Shown one piece after another: positions 10,760 to 20,672 of a DNA stretch of 64,000 nucleotides (position 1 is the first letter of the stretch; every line of letters starts with the position of its first letter). The stretch spans positions 434,001 through 498,000 of the forward strand of contig CP073261.1 in NCBI GenBank assembly GCA_019739335.1. Direction: 5' to 3'. This DNA is from Erythrobacter sp. GTDB lineage: Bacteria > Pseudomonadota > Alphaproteobacteria > Sphingomonadales > Sphingomonadaceae. The notes beneath the pieces were generated by a model. That model was not told the DNA's origin. It saw only the letters and a list, made by a program, of their open reading frames with translations, and ran no database searches. The position numbers and the translations under genes are program-made.

Positions 10760-11988
10760 AGCGATTCTTCCTTCTCGAACGAGGCGCGAATATCGAACGG
10801 CTCGCGATCGAGATAGGGGTTGCGCCGCGTCACCGCCAGCAGCAGCCCGACGGTGAGGCAGATCGCCAGCGTGGACGATCCGCCGTAGCTCACCAGCGGC
10901 AGCGTCATCCCCTTGCTGGGGAAGAGCTGGAGATTGACGAGGATGTTGATGAAGGCCTGCCCGCCGAACAGCGCGGTAAGGCCGCTGGCGGCGAGGATGA
11001 TGTACAGCCGGTCCTCCTCCACCATACGGATCAGCACCCGCAGCACGATGGCGAGATAGAGCAGCACCACTACGCCGCAGACCAGCAGGCCGAGTTCCTC
11101 GCCGATCACCGAGAAGATGTAATCGGTATGCGCTTCGGGCAGGCGCAGCTTGTGCTGGCCGAGCCAGAAGCCGCTCCCGGTCCACCCGCCGCCCTGCAAG
11201 GTGCGGCTGGCGAGATCGACATGATCGTAGGCGGTCGGCCCGCCGAGGAAATCGTCGATGCGGTTGCGGGCATTGTCGTAGAACAGGTAGGCGGCGAGCA
11301 TCCCGGCAAAGCCGATCCCGGTCAGCATCCCGATGCGTTGCAGGGGCAGGCCCGCCAGCAGCACCATCACGAACCACGCGCCGATGAACAGGATCGCCCC
11401 GCCAAGGTCAGGCTGGGCCATCATCAGCAGCACGATCAGCCCGACGATGGCTCCGGTCGCGCCGATTACCGGCAAGCGCGGATCGCGCAGCTTCCAGCTC
11501 AGGATCCACGCCATGCTCATCGCGAAGGCGGGCTTCATGAATTCGCTGGGCTGCAAGGACATGCCGAGATTGAGCCAGCGGCGCGCGCCGTTGATCTCGC
11601 TGCCCACAAACGGCACCAGCACCATCGCAAACAGCATCGCGCCAGCCAGCAGGATCGAGCCGCGCCGCAGCAGGTTGACGGGCAGCATCGAGGTGCCGAC
11701 CATCACGGCGAGGCCGAGCAATTGCAGGCGGATGTGCGACCAGAAGAAGTACAGGTCCGGCAGGGTCTCGGTAGTGGTGGACAGGCGGCGCGCGCTGGCG
11801 GGCGAGGCGGCGGCGACGGCCAGCGTGCCGACCAGCATCAGCAGGACGACGAACAGCAGCAGCCAGCGATCGACCTCGCGCCACCAGACGCGCAGGTCGC
11901 GCTTCCAGTCGCGGTTGGCGCGCGGGCCACGCGGTGCGGAGTCACGCTCGCCCGGGCGCGGGATGTAGATGCCGCCGCCGTTGCTCAT
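10756..11988 (-). CDS. ftsW: SEDS glycosyltransferase FtsW
   Basis: FtsW is the septal peptidoglycan polymerase of the SEDS family and works with FtsI. The 410-aa product has a basic cytoplasmic N-terminus and about ten hydrophobic segments. The family motif LNLGMSLQPSEFMKPAFAMS is present, followed by MAQPDLGGAILF with the SEDS catalytic aspartate region, then HTDYIFSVIGEELG and the C-terminal LPLVSYGGSS. The ATG at 11988 overlaps the murD stop as ATGA. SEDS relatives include RodA, but position in the dcw cluster favours FtsW. Confidence 0.96.
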   Translation of the reverse strand: MSNGGGIYIPRPGERDSAPRGPRANRDWKRDLRVWWREVDRWLLLFVVLLMLVGTLAVAAASPASARRLSTTTETLPDLYFFWSHIRLQLLGLAVMVGTSMLPVNLLRRGSILLAGAMLFAMVLVPFVGSEINGARRWLNLGMSLQPSEFMKPAFAMSMAWILSWKLRDPRLPVIGATGAIVGLIVLLMMAQPDLGGAILFIGAWFVMVLLAGLPLQRIGMLTGIGFAGMLAAYLFYDNARNRIDDFLGGPTAYDHVDLASRTLQGGGWTGSGFWLGQHKLRLPEAHTDYIFSVIGEELGLLVCGVVVLLYLAIVLRVLIRMVEEDRLYIILAASGLTALFGGQAFINILVNLQLFPSKGMTLPLVSYGGSSTLAICLTVGLLLAVTRRNPYLDREPFDIRASFEKEESL

Positions 11989-13289
11989 GCTTCGTCGCCT
12001 TCCCGCTCGGCAAGTCCGCAGCAGGCGCGATCGCCGCCGCAGCCCAGTTCGGCCACCAGTTCGCGGAAGGTATCGCCGCGCACTTCGTAGTCGCGGAACT
12101 GGTCGAAGCTGGCGCAGGCGGGGCTGAGCATCACCACGTCGCCTTCGCGCGCGTTCTCCACCGCGCGGCGCACCGCTTCGGGCAGCAGCTCGCAGCGTTC
12201 GACCGGCATGTGCGGTTCGAGCAGGTCGGCAAACAGCGGGCCAGCTTCACCGATGGTGTAGGCACAGGCGACATTGCCGTAGTGCGGGGCGCAATCGTCG
12301 AGATTGTCTTCCTTGGGCAAGCCGCCGCAAATCCAGTGCAGCCGCTTGCGCCCGTCCGTCTGCGGCGGCCAGGCAGCGAGCGCGGGAGCGGTGGAAGCGG
12401 GGTTGGTGGCCTTGGAATCGTTGATGAACAGCACGCCCTTGCTGGTGGCGACCCGCTCCATCCGGTGCGGGAGGCCGGGGTAGGTTGCAAGTGCAGATAC
12501 GGCCTCTGAGCGTTCGACCTTCAAGGCGTGTGCGATAAACAGCGCGGCTGCTGCGTTTTGCGCATTGTGAGGCCCTTGGAGCGCCGGTGCATCTGCTAGC
12601 GAGGTCGGCCAGTTGCCCTCGGCTCCCAAACATTCCGCCCACGCATTCGTTGGCGACTGCATCGCGTGGAGTCGCCGCTTTGACGCGGAATAGGCCTCAA
12701 AACTATAGTCATACCGATCCAGATGATCCGGCGTCACATTCAACAACACCGCCACATCGCAATCGAGCGTGAACGTCAGGTCGATCTGGTAGCTCGACAG
12801 CTCCAGCACATAGACCCCGCCTTCGGGAAGAGGCTCCTGCGCCAGGATCGGCAGGCCGATGTTGCCGCCCATCAGTGCAGGCACGCCCGCCTGCATCAGG
12901 ATATGCGTCACCAGCGCGGTGGTGGTGCTCTTGCCGTTGGTGCCGGTGATGCCGACGACCTTGTGCCTTGGCAGGTCCGCACGGGCCTGCGCGAACAGTT
13001 CGATATCGCCGATGATCGGCACCCCTGCCGCCCGCGCGCGGGGCACCAGCGGGTGGGTGTTGAGCGGCACGCCGGGGGAAACCACGATCGCCTCGAACCC
13101 CGACAGGTCGATTTCCATCGGATCGCCCAGCGTCACCCTGCCCGCCAGCTCCTCGCGCGGTTCCTCGCGCCGGTCCCACGCGGTCACCTGCGCCCCGCTC
13201 GCCAGCAGGCTCTCGACCGCCGCCATGCCCGAGCGCGCCAGCCCCATCACGCAGTAGCGTCTCCCGGCAAAGGCGCGCGAAGTGATCAT
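11985..13289 (-). CDS. murD: UDP-MurNAc-L-alanine--D-glutamate ligase MurD
   Basis: MurD adds D-Glu to UDP-MurNAc-L-Ala. The 434-aa product starts MITSRAFAGRRYCVMGLARS with the Rossmann-type GLARSGMAA motif. It has the ATP loop GITGTNGKSTTTALVTHI near residue 115, the NVTPDHLDRYD segment, LPHRMERV and LFINDSKATNP, all family landmarks. It follows mraY with a 100-bp spacer that holds a pair of palindromic repeats, an unusual gap in this tightly packed cluster. Codon use changes slightly around 12.5-12.7 kb (several less common codons) but the frame is intact. Confidence 0.96.
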   Translation of the reverse strand: MITSRAFAGRRYCVMGLARSGMAAVESLLASGAQVTAWDRREEPREELAGRVTLGDPMEIDLSGFEAIVVSPGVPLNTHPLVPRARAAGVPIIGDIELFAQARADLPRHKVVGITGTNGKSTTTALVTHILMQAGVPALMGGNIGLPILAQEPLPEGGVYVLELSSYQIDLTFTLDCDVAVLLNVTPDHLDRYDYSFEAYSASKRRLHAMQSPTNAWAECLGAEGNWPTSLADAPALQGPHNAQNAAAALFIAHALKVERSEAVSALATYPGLPHRMERVATSKGVLFINDSKATNPASTAPALAAWPPQTDGRKRLHWICGGLPKEDNLDDCAPHYGNVACAYTIGEAGPLFADLLEPHMPVERCELLPEAVRRAVENAREGDVVMLSPACASFDQFRDYEVRGDTFRELVAELGCGGDRACCGLAEREGDEA

Positions 13290-13305
13290 TTCCGCCCCAT
13301 CCGAG

Positions 13306-13364
13306 CCCCCGCGAAGGCGGGGGTCTCCGCGCCTGGAGGCACGAGATCCCCGCCTGCGCGGGGA
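13306..13364. repeat. Pair of GC-rich palindromes (REP-like) between mraY and murD
   Basis: There are two short hairpins. The first is CCCCCGC-GAAG-GCGGGGG at 13306-13323 and the second is TCCCCGC-CTGC-GCGGGGA at 13347-13364. The paired layout resembles the small intergenic palindromic repeats often seen in Sphingomonadales genomes. They sit in the only sizeable internal gap of the mraZ-to-ftsA stretch and could act on mRNA stability or partial termination. The hairpins are seen directly. Family and function are inferred. Confidence 0.75.
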
Positions 13365-13389
13365 ATCAGTGAGGACCGGCGAACCTGCA

Positions 13390-14460
13390 TCACCGCAGCT
13401 TCAGCGTCGAAAGGCCGATCACGGCAAGGACGATGGCGATGATCCAGAAGCGGATCACCACGGTGCTTTCCTTCCAGCCGAGCTGTTCGAAATGGTGGTG
13501 GATCGGGGCCATGCGGAACACCCGCCGCCCGGTCCGCTTGAACCAGAACACCTGGATGATGACGCTGACGGCTTCGAGCACGAACAGCCCGCCAACGATG
13601 CCGAGCACGATCTCGTGATGGCTGGCCACTGCGATCGCGCCCAGTCCGCCGCCGAGCGCCAGCGAACCGGTATCGCCCATGAACACCGCTGCTGGCGGCG
13701 CGTTGAACCACAGGAAGGCGAGCCCGGCGCCCATGATGGCCGCGCACATGATCGCCAGTTCGCCCGCGCCCGGCACGTGCGGAATGCCCAGATATTCGGA
13801 AAAGTCGGCGCGCCCCACCAGGTAGCAGATCAGCAGGAACGCCCCTGCGGCGATCACCACCGGCATGGTCGCCAGCCCGTCCAGCCCGTCGGTCAGGTTC
13901 ACCGCATTGCCCGCGCCAACGATCACGAAGGCGGCAAACACGTAATAGAACCAGCCCAGCGGCACATATTCATTGAACACGAACGGCACGTACAGATTGG
14001 TATTGATTTCGCTGACGATCAGCCAGCTCGCCACCCCTGCCACAACGAATTCGGCCAGCAGCCGCACCTTCGCCGAGACGCCCTTGTGGCTGCGCTTGGT
14101 CACCTTGTCGTAATCGTCGAGGAAGCCGATCAGCCCGAAACCGACGGTGACGGCGAGGCAGGCCCAGACGAACGGGCTGGCAAGATCCATCCACAACAGC
14201 ATCGAAATGGTGAGCGAAGTCAGGATCATCAGCCCGCCCATCGTCGGCGTGCCGACCTTGGCCTGGTGGCTCTGCGGGCCGTCGCTGCGGATCGGTTGGC
14301 CCTTGCCCTGCCGCACGCGCAGCATATTGATGAAGCGCGGCCCGATCACCAGCCCGATCAGCAGCGCGGTCATCATCGCAGCACCGGCGCGGAAGGTCTG
14401 ATACCGGATCAGGTTCAGCAGGCCTTCGAACTCAAACATCTGGGCGAAGAAATACAGCAT
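13390..14460 (-). CDS. mraY: Phospho-MurNAc-pentapeptide transferase MraY
   Basis: MraY makes lipid I from UDP-MurNAc-pentapeptide and undecaprenyl phosphate at the inner membrane. The 356-aa product has about ten membrane helices. The family motifs are [11 protein letters not shown], the aspartate-rich [24 protein letters not shown] and [12 protein letters not shown], with the histidine-rich [12 protein letters not shown] loop near the C-terminus. It begins 24 nt after the murF stop, the short gap typical of translational reinitiation or a fresh ribosome site. Confidence 0.97.
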   Translation of the reverse strand: MLYFFAQMFEFEGLLNLIRYQTFRAGAAMMTALLIGLVIGPRFINMLRVRQGKGQPIRSDGPQSHQAKVGTPTMGGLMILTSLTISMLLWMDLASPFVWACLAVTVGFGLIGFLDDYDKVTKRSHKGVSAKVRLLAEFVVAGVASWLIVSEINTNLYVPFVFNEYVPLGWFYYVFAAFVIVGAGNAVNLTDGLDGLATMPVVIAAGAFLLICYLVGRADFSEYLGIPHVPGAGELAIMCAAIMGAGLAFLWFNAPPAAVFMGDTGSLALGGGLGAIAVASHHEIVLGIVGGLFVLEAVSVIIQVFWFKRTGRRVFRMAPIHHHFEQLGWKESTVVIRFWIIAIVLAVIGLSTLKLR

Positions 14461-14484
14461 GGGGGTGCGCGTCAGCCTTCCGTG

Positions 14485-15942
14485 TCAGGTCTCTTTGGCG
14501 GCGAAATGTTCGACCACGCGCGCAAGCCCCACAGAATTGGAACCCTTGACCAGCACCGCGTCTCCGCCCGCCAGTCCGAATTCCTGCAACGCCGCGATCG
14601 CCTCGCCCGCATTGTCGCAATGGGCAAAGCGCAAGGCGTTGCCAAGCGTATCGCGCGGAAGTTTCCCCATCTCCCGCGCGAGGGCAAGCATTTCCGGGCC
14701 GACCAGCACGGCGAAATCGACCCCGGCCTCGACAATGGGAGCGGCAAGTTGCGCATGGAAGCCGGCGGCAAAGTCGCCCAGTTCCTTCATGCTGCCGAGC
14801 ACGGCCACCCGGCGGCTGGCAGGCGTCTGCCCCAGTTGCGCAAGCGTGGCGCGCATCGAGGCCGGATTGGCATTGTAGCTCTCGTCGATCAGCAGCGCAT
14901 GGCCGCCGGGCACTTTCACCCGCAGCCGCGCGCCCCGGCCCTTGAGCCCGCCCATTTCCGCCAGCGCCAAGCCCGCCGCGCCAAGGTCGCCCCCGGCGGC
15001 ATGGACCGCAGCCATCACGCAGAGCGAATTGTCGATCCAGTGCTCGCCCGGTTCGGCAACGGTATAGACCAGCCCGATGGCGCCCATGCAGGCAGTGACG
15101 AGCGAGCCGCCATCGCCCTGCGGGATGGCATCGAGCAGGCGCATGTCGGCATGGCGGCTGCGGCCGAAGGAAAGCACCTTGGCCCCTTGGGCCACTGCGG
15201 CATCGCGCAATTGTTCGAAATGCTCGCTGTCGGCGGGGATGACAGCCGTGCCGCCCTTTTCCAGCCCGGCGAAAATTTCCGCCTTGGCCGCCGCGATGGC
15301 CTCCATGTTGCCGAGGTTCTCGATATGCGCGGGGGCAATCGTGGTCACGACGGCGACATGCGGGCGCACCTGCGCGGTCAGTCCGGCGATTTCGCCCGCG
15401 TGATTCATCCCCATTTCGAACACGCCGAAGCGGCTGCGCGCCGCCATCCGTGACAGGCTGAGCGGCACTCCGACGTGGTTGTTGTAGCTGCGGATCGAGC
15501 GGTGCGAGGCGCCCCGGCTGGCGCGTTCGAGCGCGGAGAAGATCGCTTCCTTCACCCCGGTCTTGCCGACCGATCCGGTGACGCCGACGATGCGCGCCGA
15601 AGTGCGGGCGCGCGCCGCCTTAGCCAGCGCGTGCAGCGCGGCGGTGGTATCGGCCACCAGCACGTGCGGATAATCGACCGGGCGATCGACAATCGTGGCT
15701 GCCGCACCGTTGCGGAAGGCGGCGTCGAGGAAGCGGTGGCCATCCATCGCTTCGCCCTTGAGCGGAACGAACAGATCGCCAGCCACCACATCGCGGCTGT
15801 CCATTTCGACACCGCTGACCTGGAAGTCCTCACTTGCAGTCCCGCCGGTCGCTTCGGCGATCTCCTGCGCGGTCCACAGCGCGAGCCGCAGCGCGTCGGT
15901 CTTCAGGCGCGGCCAGCGCAGGGTCTGGGCGAGCGCGCTCAT
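14485..15942 (-). CDS. murF: UDP-MurNAc-tripeptide--D-Ala-D-Ala ligase MurF
   Basis: MurF attaches the D-Ala-D-Ala made by Ddl to complete the UDP-MurNAc pentapeptide. The 485-aa product begins MSALAQTLRWPRLKTDALRL and has the three Mur-ligase domains. These include VGVTGSVGKTGVKEAI (ATP loop), FEMGMNHAGEIAGLT, LLIDESYNANPASM and LGSMKELGDFAAGFH. The ATG at 15942 overlaps the murE stop as ATGA. An in-frame ATG 11 codons upstream lies inside murE and was not used. Confidence 0.96.
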   Translation of the reverse strand: MSALAQTLRWPRLKTDALRLALWTAQEIAEATGGTASEDFQVSGVEMDSRDVVAGDLFVPLKGEAMDGHRFLDAAFRNGAAATIVDRPVDYPHVLVADTTAALHALAKAARARTSARIVGVTGSVGKTGVKEAIFSALERASRGASHRSIRSYNNHVGVPLSLSRMAARSRFGVFEMGMNHAGEIAGLTAQVRPHVAVVTTIAPAHIENLGNMEAIAAAKAEIFAGLEKGGTAVIPADSEHFEQLRDAAVAQGAKVLSFGRSRHADMRLLDAIPQGDGGSLVTACMGAIGLVYTVAEPGEHWIDNSLCVMAAVHAAGGDLGAAGLALAEMGGLKGRGARLRVKVPGGHALLIDESYNANPASMRATLAQLGQTPASRRVAVLGSMKELGDFAAGFHAQLAAPIVEAGVDFAVLVGPEMLALAREMGKLPRDTLGNALRFAHCDNAGEAIAALQEFGLAGGDAVLVKGSNSVGLARVVEHFAAKET

Positions 15943-17411
15943 CGTCCGTCGCCCCCGGCCAGTGCAGCAGCGCATTCGCGCGCCACGGTCACGTCATCGA
16001 AGGGCAGCACGCGCATATTCTCTCCCGATCCCACAATCTGTCCCTGTTCGTGGCCCTTGCCCGCGATCAGCACGATATCGTCCTTGCCCGCTTCGGCGAT
16101 AGCGGCGGCAATGGCATCGCGCCGCCCGCCGACTTCGCGCGCGCCTTGCGCTCCGGCCAATACTTCGGCGCGGATCGTTGCGGCATCTTCTCCGCGCGGA
16201 TTATCGTCGGTGATAATGACAAGGTCACTACCGGCCATTGCCGCTTCGCCCATCGGCACGCGCTTGCCCCGGTCCCGGTCCCCGCCCGCGCCGAACACGG
16301 TTATGAGGCGGCCCGCCACATGCGGACGCAGCGCGGCAATCGCGGCGGTCAGCGCGTCGGGCGTGTGCGCGTAGTCGACATAGACCGGCGCGCCGCTCTG
16401 CGCGATGACCGCGCGTTCGAGCCGCCCGCGCACGGGTTGCAAGCGCGAGAGCGCGTCGAGCACCTGCGCCGGATCGCCGCCTGTTGCCAGTACGAGCCCT
16501 GCGGCGGTGAGCGCGTTGGCGACCTGATAGGCGCCGATCAGCGGCAGCCGCAGCTTCTGCGTTGTAGGGCCGTAGCTGACGAGCAGGTCTTGCCCGAGTT
16601 GCGTCGGCGTGCGCGAGACCAGCCGCAGCTGCTCGCCTTCCGAGCCAACGGTGAAGACCCGTAGGCCCGCTTCCCGCGCAGTGCTTATTGCACGCGCGGA
16701 CCAAGCATCATCGGCCCAGATCACTGCCGAGCCGTCCTTGTCCACCACTTCGGTGAACAGGCGCATCTTCGCAGCGAAATAGTCGTCCATGTCGGCATGG
16801 TAATCGAGGTGGTCGCGAGACAGGTTAGTGAATGCCCCGGCTTTTACCGGCAGTCCCTCGTTGCGATACTGGCTCAGCCCGTGGCTGCTCGCTTCGTAGG
16901 CGACATGGGTGACGCCTTCGCGCGCCAGCCCGGTCATGTTGCCGAGGAAAGTGACAATATCAGGCGTGGTGAGTCCGGTGGAAACGCTTTCGTCCGGCGT
17001 GGTCACGCCCAGCGTGCCTATGCTGGCGGCGCGGTGGCCGCACATGCGCCATATCTGCCGGGTCATCTCGACCGTGGAGGTCTTGCCATTGGTGCCCGTC
17101 ACCGCCACCACCACTTCGGGTGTCGGGCGGAAATAGCGCGCGGCCAGTTGCGCGAACAGGCGGCGCGGGATGGTATCGGGGATATGCAGCGCGCCCTCGA
17201 CCTTGGCTCCGGGTCGGGCGACTATGGCTACAGCTCCCGATGCAATGGCGGCAGGAATGAAGTCCTCCCCGTTCACTACCGTGCCTTCGAACGCGCCGAA
17301 GACATTGCCGGGCGCAATCTTGCGGTGATCGATGGCAAAACCGGTGATCGTGGCTTCGCCCGCAGTTCCCGCATCGATCCCGGCGGCGAGGGCAAGTTCG
17401 CCCAGCCGCAT
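15939..17411 (-). CDS. murE: UDP-MurNAc-L-Ala-D-Glu--meso-DAP ligase MurE
   Basis: MurE adds the third residue of the stem peptide. The 490-aa product has the P-loop AVTGTNGKTSTVEMTRQI near residue 112, then YEASSHGLSQYR, FTNLSRDHLDYH with the conserved carbamylated-lysine region nearby, YVDYAHTPDALT and the C-terminal DDNPRGEDAATI motif. The DNPR form is the signature for meso-diaminopimelate over lysine, as expected in a Gram-negative. The ATG at 17411 overlaps the ftsI stop as TGATG. Confidence 0.97.
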   Translation of the reverse strand: MRLGELALAAGIDAGTAGEATITGFAIDHRKIAPGNVFGAFEGTVVNGEDFIPAAIASGAVAIVARPGAKVEGALHIPDTIPRRLFAQLAARYFRPTPEVVVAVTGTNGKTSTVEMTRQIWRMCGHRAASIGTLGVTTPDESVSTGLTTPDIVTFLGNMTGLAREGVTHVAYEASSHGLSQYRNEGLPVKAGAFTNLSRDHLDYHADMDDYFAAKMRLFTEVVDKDGSAVIWADDAWSARAISTAREAGLRVFTVGSEGEQLRLVSRTPTQLGQDLLVSYGPTTQKLRLPLIGAYQVANALTAAGLVLATGGDPAQVLDALSRLQPVRGRLERAVIAQSGAPVYVDYAHTPDALTAAIAALRPHVAGRLITVFGAGGDRDRGKRVPMGEAAMAGSDLVIITDDNPRGEDAATIRAEVLAGAQGAREVGGRRDAIAAAIAEAGKDDIVLIAGKGHEQGQIVGSGENMRVLPFDDVTVARECAAALAGGDGR

Positions 17412-19174
17412 CAGTGTTCCCCTACCAGCGGCAACAAGTCGGACAGGTCGATGTCACGGGTCGCGTCGGGCATCACGCCCAATTGAGGCCCGATGCGCGG
17501 AACCAGCCGCCCGACGATCGGGGCGGCGTTCCATGCAGCCGTGCGCTGGAACGAGCTGGCAATAGTACCCTGCGGCTCATCGAGCATGGCGATGATGACG
17601 AAACGCGGGCGATCCATCGGGAAGGCGGCGGCGAAAGTGGAAACCAGCGTGCTGCGGCGATAGCCACCCGCGCCCGGCTTTTCCGCACTGCCCGTCTTGC
17701 CACCCACGCGGAAGCCCGGCGCATTGGCATTGCGCCCGGTGCCATAGACCGCGATCATCCGCATCAGCTGGTTCATCCGCGCGCTGGTGCTGGCGCGGAA
17801 CACCCGGCGGCCGCGGGGGGCCTGCCCCGGCTCGATCCGGTGCAGCGTCGCCGGGCGCCAGATGCCGCCATTGACCATTGCCGCATAAGCGGAGGCGAGA
17901 TGCAGCGGCGTCACCGCGATACCGTGGCCAAACCCGGCATAGGCGGCCTTGGAAGCGTTCCAGTCGCCGCGCATCCCCAGCGGCGCGCCGCGCGCCGGCA
18001 GCTCGATATAGGCGGGCTCCGCCATGCCGAGCTGGGTGAGATATTCGAGCATCCGCGCCCCGCCCACTTCCTGCGCAATCTGCGCCGAAGTGATGTTGGA
18101 GGAGTGCATCAGCGTCTGCGGCACGTTGAGCCGCGCGCCGATGGTGTGGCTGTCGCGGATCGGATTGCCCCCCACGATCAACGGCCTATCGGCGGGCCAG
18201 GTGCGCCCCAGATCGGTGATTTCCCCGGCATCGATCGCCATAGCCACGGTCAGCGGCTTGAAGGTGGAACCGAGTTCGTAAACCTGGTTGGTCATGCGGT
18301 TGAACGAAGCGGGCATTTCTCCCGCCGCCGTGCGGGATTCGGGCAGCACCACGTCCTCGGTCACGACCTGGTTGGGATCGAATTCCGGCATCGAGGCAAG
18401 CGCGAGCACTTCGCCGGTATCGACATCGAGCACGATCCCTGCCGCGCCCACCGCGTTGACCGCCAGCATCCCGCTGCGCAATTCGTCTTCCAGCGCGCCC
18501 TGCACCCGCATGTCGATCGACAGCGCCACCGGAGTGCCGCGGGTGGCGGGGTTCATCAGTTGTTCGTCGAGCACCTGCTCCATGCCCACGCGGCCATGCC
18601 CGTCCGCCGCGACATAGCCGAGCACGTGCGCCGCCATCGACCCCTGCGGATAGTGGCGGTCTTCCTCCTGCGGCAGTTCCAGCGCCAGTTCGCCCAAAGC
18701 CATAACCCGGTTGGCATCTTCAGGCAAAACGCGGCGACGGATATAACCGGGACGGCCCGAAGCGAGCTGCTGCTCGACCTCGTAGGCATCGAGATCGGGG
18801 AAGATCGCCTTCAGCCCGGCCGCCACTTCGGCGGGCGAGGCGACCAGCGGCGGGCCGCCGTCGCCGCCTTCGGCCATCGCATCGGGATTGTACCACAGCG
18901 CATAAGCCGGGAAGGCGCGCGCCAGCGGCACACCGTTGCGATCGGTGATCTCGCCGCGCGGGGGCAGCAGTGCATCCGCCATGCTCTGCTGCGCTGGCCC
19001 TGGCTGCACCACGCCAATGAAGGCCAGCTTGACCAGCGCCGCCAGAGCCACGAGCGTGAACACCAAGATCACCAGCAGCAGGCGCAGGCGGGCGACCAGC
19101 AGTGCCCGGCGGCGGTGGTCTACCAGCCCGGTCTGCCCGGCAATGATCGCGCGCGGGGCTGCGAGCGAACTCAC
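17411..19174 (-). CDS. ftsI: Septal transpeptidase FtsI (PBP3)
   Basis: FtsI is the division-specific class B penicillin-binding protein that cross-links septal peptidoglycan. The 587-aa product has a basic cytoplasmic N-terminus, one membrane helix at about 32-52, a pedestal domain starting PPRGEITDRNGVPLA and a transpeptidase domain. All three active-site motifs are visible: STFK at 303-306 (catalytic Ser303), SSN at 358-360 and KTG at 493-495. It works in complex with FtsW and FtsL, both encoded nearby. It overlaps ftsL by 4 nt and murE by 1 nt. Confidence 0.97.
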   Translation of the reverse strand: MSSLAAPRAIIAGQTGLVDHRRRALLVARLRLLLVILVFTLVALAALVKLAFIGVVQPGPAQQSMADALLPPRGEITDRNGVPLARAFPAYALWYNPDAMAEGGDGGPPLVASPAEVAAGLKAIFPDLDAYEVEQQLASGRPGYIRRRVLPEDANRVMALGELALELPQEEDRHYPQGSMAAHVLGYVAADGHGRVGMEQVLDEQLMNPATRGTPVALSIDMRVQGALEDELRSGMLAVNAVGAAGIVLDVDTGEVLALASMPEFDPNQVVTEDVVLPESRTAAGEMPASFNRMTNQVYELGSTFKPLTVAMAIDAGEITDLGRTWPADRPLIVGGNPIRDSHTIGARLNVPQTLMHSSNITSAQIAQEVGGARMLEYLTQLGMAEPAYIELPARGAPLGMRGDWNASKAAYAGFGHGIAVTPLHLASAYAAMVNGGIWRPATLHRIEPGQAPRGRRVFRASTSARMNQLMRMIAVYGTGRNANAPGFRVGGKTGSAEKPGAGGYRRSTLVSTFAAAFPMDRPRFVIIAMLDEPQGTIASSFQRTAAWNAAPIVGRLVPRIGPQLGVMPDATRDIDLSDLLPLVGEH

Positions 19175-19725
19175 CTTTGCGTGAATCCGGCCGCGCTGGC
19201 GGTGACGGCCTGCGGAAGTCCAGCGATCGGCATCCGAAGCGGCCCTCCGGCCACAGCTATCGTGCCAATGCCATCGCTATCCGATTCGGCTCCGCCCAGA
19301 AGGTCGGCATCGACAGGTTCGCCGGTCAGCGGGGATACCAGCCGCGGAAACTCGGGCACATCTTCGCCCGAACGCAGTCCGGCCAGACGGATCGGCGGCG
19401 GCGCACCGACTGCGGGCGGCCCACCGAATTGCGCAAGCTCGCGCGGGCCGGCGATGAACTGGTCTGCAGTAGGAGAAGTGAAACCGAAGTCGACCCGGTT
19501 CCACGCGGCCAGCTGCACCTGGTTGGCGCGGGTGAGGAATTCCGTCTCGAGCAGCAGCTTCTGTTCTTCCAGCGCGACAATGCGCCGCTCCGCCTGCACC
19601 ACGTCGGCGTGGACAGCGGTCACCTTGATATGCAGCAGCACATAGAGAGCCGCGCAGAGGCCGAGCGCGGCGAGCCAGCCGATACGACGCAGGCGCGATG
19701 GGCCCTGGAGTCCGGAATGGGTCAT
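19171..19725 (-). CDS. ftsL: FtsL-like division protein
   Basis: This 184-aa bitopic protein has a basic cytoplasmic tail, one membrane helix at about residues 15-32 ([18 protein letters not shown]) and a coiled-coil-like segment at about 35-65 ([20 protein letters not shown]). A Pro/Gly-rich periplasmic tail follows. The tail makes it longer than the roughly 120 aa of classical FtsL. Sequence conservation in this family is very low, so the call rests on topology and on its place between rsmH and ftsI, where ftsL always sits. ATGA overlaps couple it to both neighbours. Confidence 0.87.
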   Translation of the reverse strand: MTHSGLQGPSRLRRIGWLAALGLCAALYVLLHIKVTAVHADVVQAERRIVALEEQKLLLETEFLTRANQVQLAAWNRVDFGFTSPTADQFIAGPRELAQFGGPPAVGAPPPIRLAGLRSGEDVPEFPRLVSPLTGEPVDADLLGGAESDSDGIGTIAVAGGPLRMPIAGLPQAVTASAAGFTQR

Positions 19726-20672
19726 GCGGCGTTCTCCCGTGCGGGGGCATTGGTGCGAATGGCGGAGCGCAGGGTGGCGGACCGGGCGCGCGGATTGCGC
19801 TCGATCTCGGCAGCAGACGGGCGCACTGCCTTGGGTAAAGGCCCGAAGCGCGGAAGGGGAACGACGCGCGCTTCGGGCAGGTGGCGCGAGCTGCGAGGGG
19901 TCATGTTCGCGGCATCGCGGAGAAAGGTTTTGACCATCCGGTCTTCGAGGCTGTGGAAGCTGACCACGGCCAGCCGCCCGCCTTCGCGCAGCAGGGCTTC
20001 GGCAGCGGAAAGGCCCTGCTCCAGTTCGTCCAGCTCACCATTCACATGGATGCGGATGGCCTGGAAGCTGCGGGTGGCCGGATCCTTGCCCGCACCCGCG
20101 CGGTATCCCAGCGCCTTGCGCACCACCTGGGCCAGTTCGCCAGTGGTCGTCAGCGGGCGCGCGGCGACGATGGCGCGGGCAACCCGGCGCGACTGGCGCT
20201 CCTCGCCGTAGCGGTAGAGCACGTCAGCAATTTCGTCGGCTTCGGCCGTATTGACGAAATCGGCGGCGGTCGGCCCGGCGCGGCTCATCGTCATGTCGAG
20301 CGGGCCATTGCTGGAAAAGGCAAAGCCGCGATCGGCCTGGTCGAGCTGCATCGAGGAGACCCCGATATCCATCGCGATCCCGTCCACCTGCGCAATACCC
20401 ACCTCGGCCATCCCGGCGACCATTTCGGAGAAGCGGCGCGGGTGGAGCACGAGGCGCGGACTACCCCCCTGCGTCTCGGGCCAGGCGCTGCCCGCTGCAA
20501 TCGCATCGGGATCGCGGTCGAAAGCATGGACGGTTGCGCCCGCATCAAGCAGCGCGCGGGTGTAGCCGCCCGCGCCGAAAGTCGCGTCGATAATGACATC
20601 GCCCGGCTGCGGGGCCAGCGCTTCAAGCACTTCGGCGAGCAGAACGGGAATGTGGGGAGCGGGAGCGGTCAC
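19722..20672 (-). CDS. rsmH: 16S rRNA (cytosine1402-N4)-methyltransferase RsmH
   Basis: RsmH (MraW) methylates N4 of C1402 in 16S rRNA using SAM. The 316-aa product begins [20 protein letters not shown], with [13 protein letters not shown] as the family N-terminal motif and [17 protein letters not shown] as the SAM loop. It also has [20 protein letters not shown], the [17 protein letters not shown] segment and [20 protein letters not shown] near the C-terminus. It overlaps mraZ and ftsL by ATGA and is the standard second gene of the cluster. Confidence 0.97.
   Translation of the reverse strand: MTAPAPHIPVLLAEVLEALAPQPGDVIIDATFGAGGYTRALLDAGATVHAFDRDPDAIAAGSAWPETQGGSPRLVLHPRRFSEMVAGMAEVGIAQVDGIAMDIGVSSMQLDQADRGFAFSSNGPLDMTMSRAGPTAADFVNTAEADEIADVLYRYGEERQSRRVARAIVAARPLTTTGELAQVVRKALGYRAGAGKDPATRSFQAIRIHVNGELDELEQGLSAAEALLREGGRLAVVSFHSLEDRMVKTFLRDAANMTPRSSRHLPEARVVPLPRFGPLPKAVRPSAAEIERNPRARSATLRSAIRTNAPARENAA

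Noticed and set aside
13282..15453. Very long plus-strand open frame over mraY and murF
   Set aside because: High-GC antisense shadow: the minus strand carries full mraY and murF with all motifs, while the plus translation is Arg/His/Gln-rich with no domain.
17414..19645. 743-codon plus-strand open frame over ftsI and ftsL
   Set aside because: Antisense shadow. FtsI on the minus strand has all three penicillin-binding motifs.
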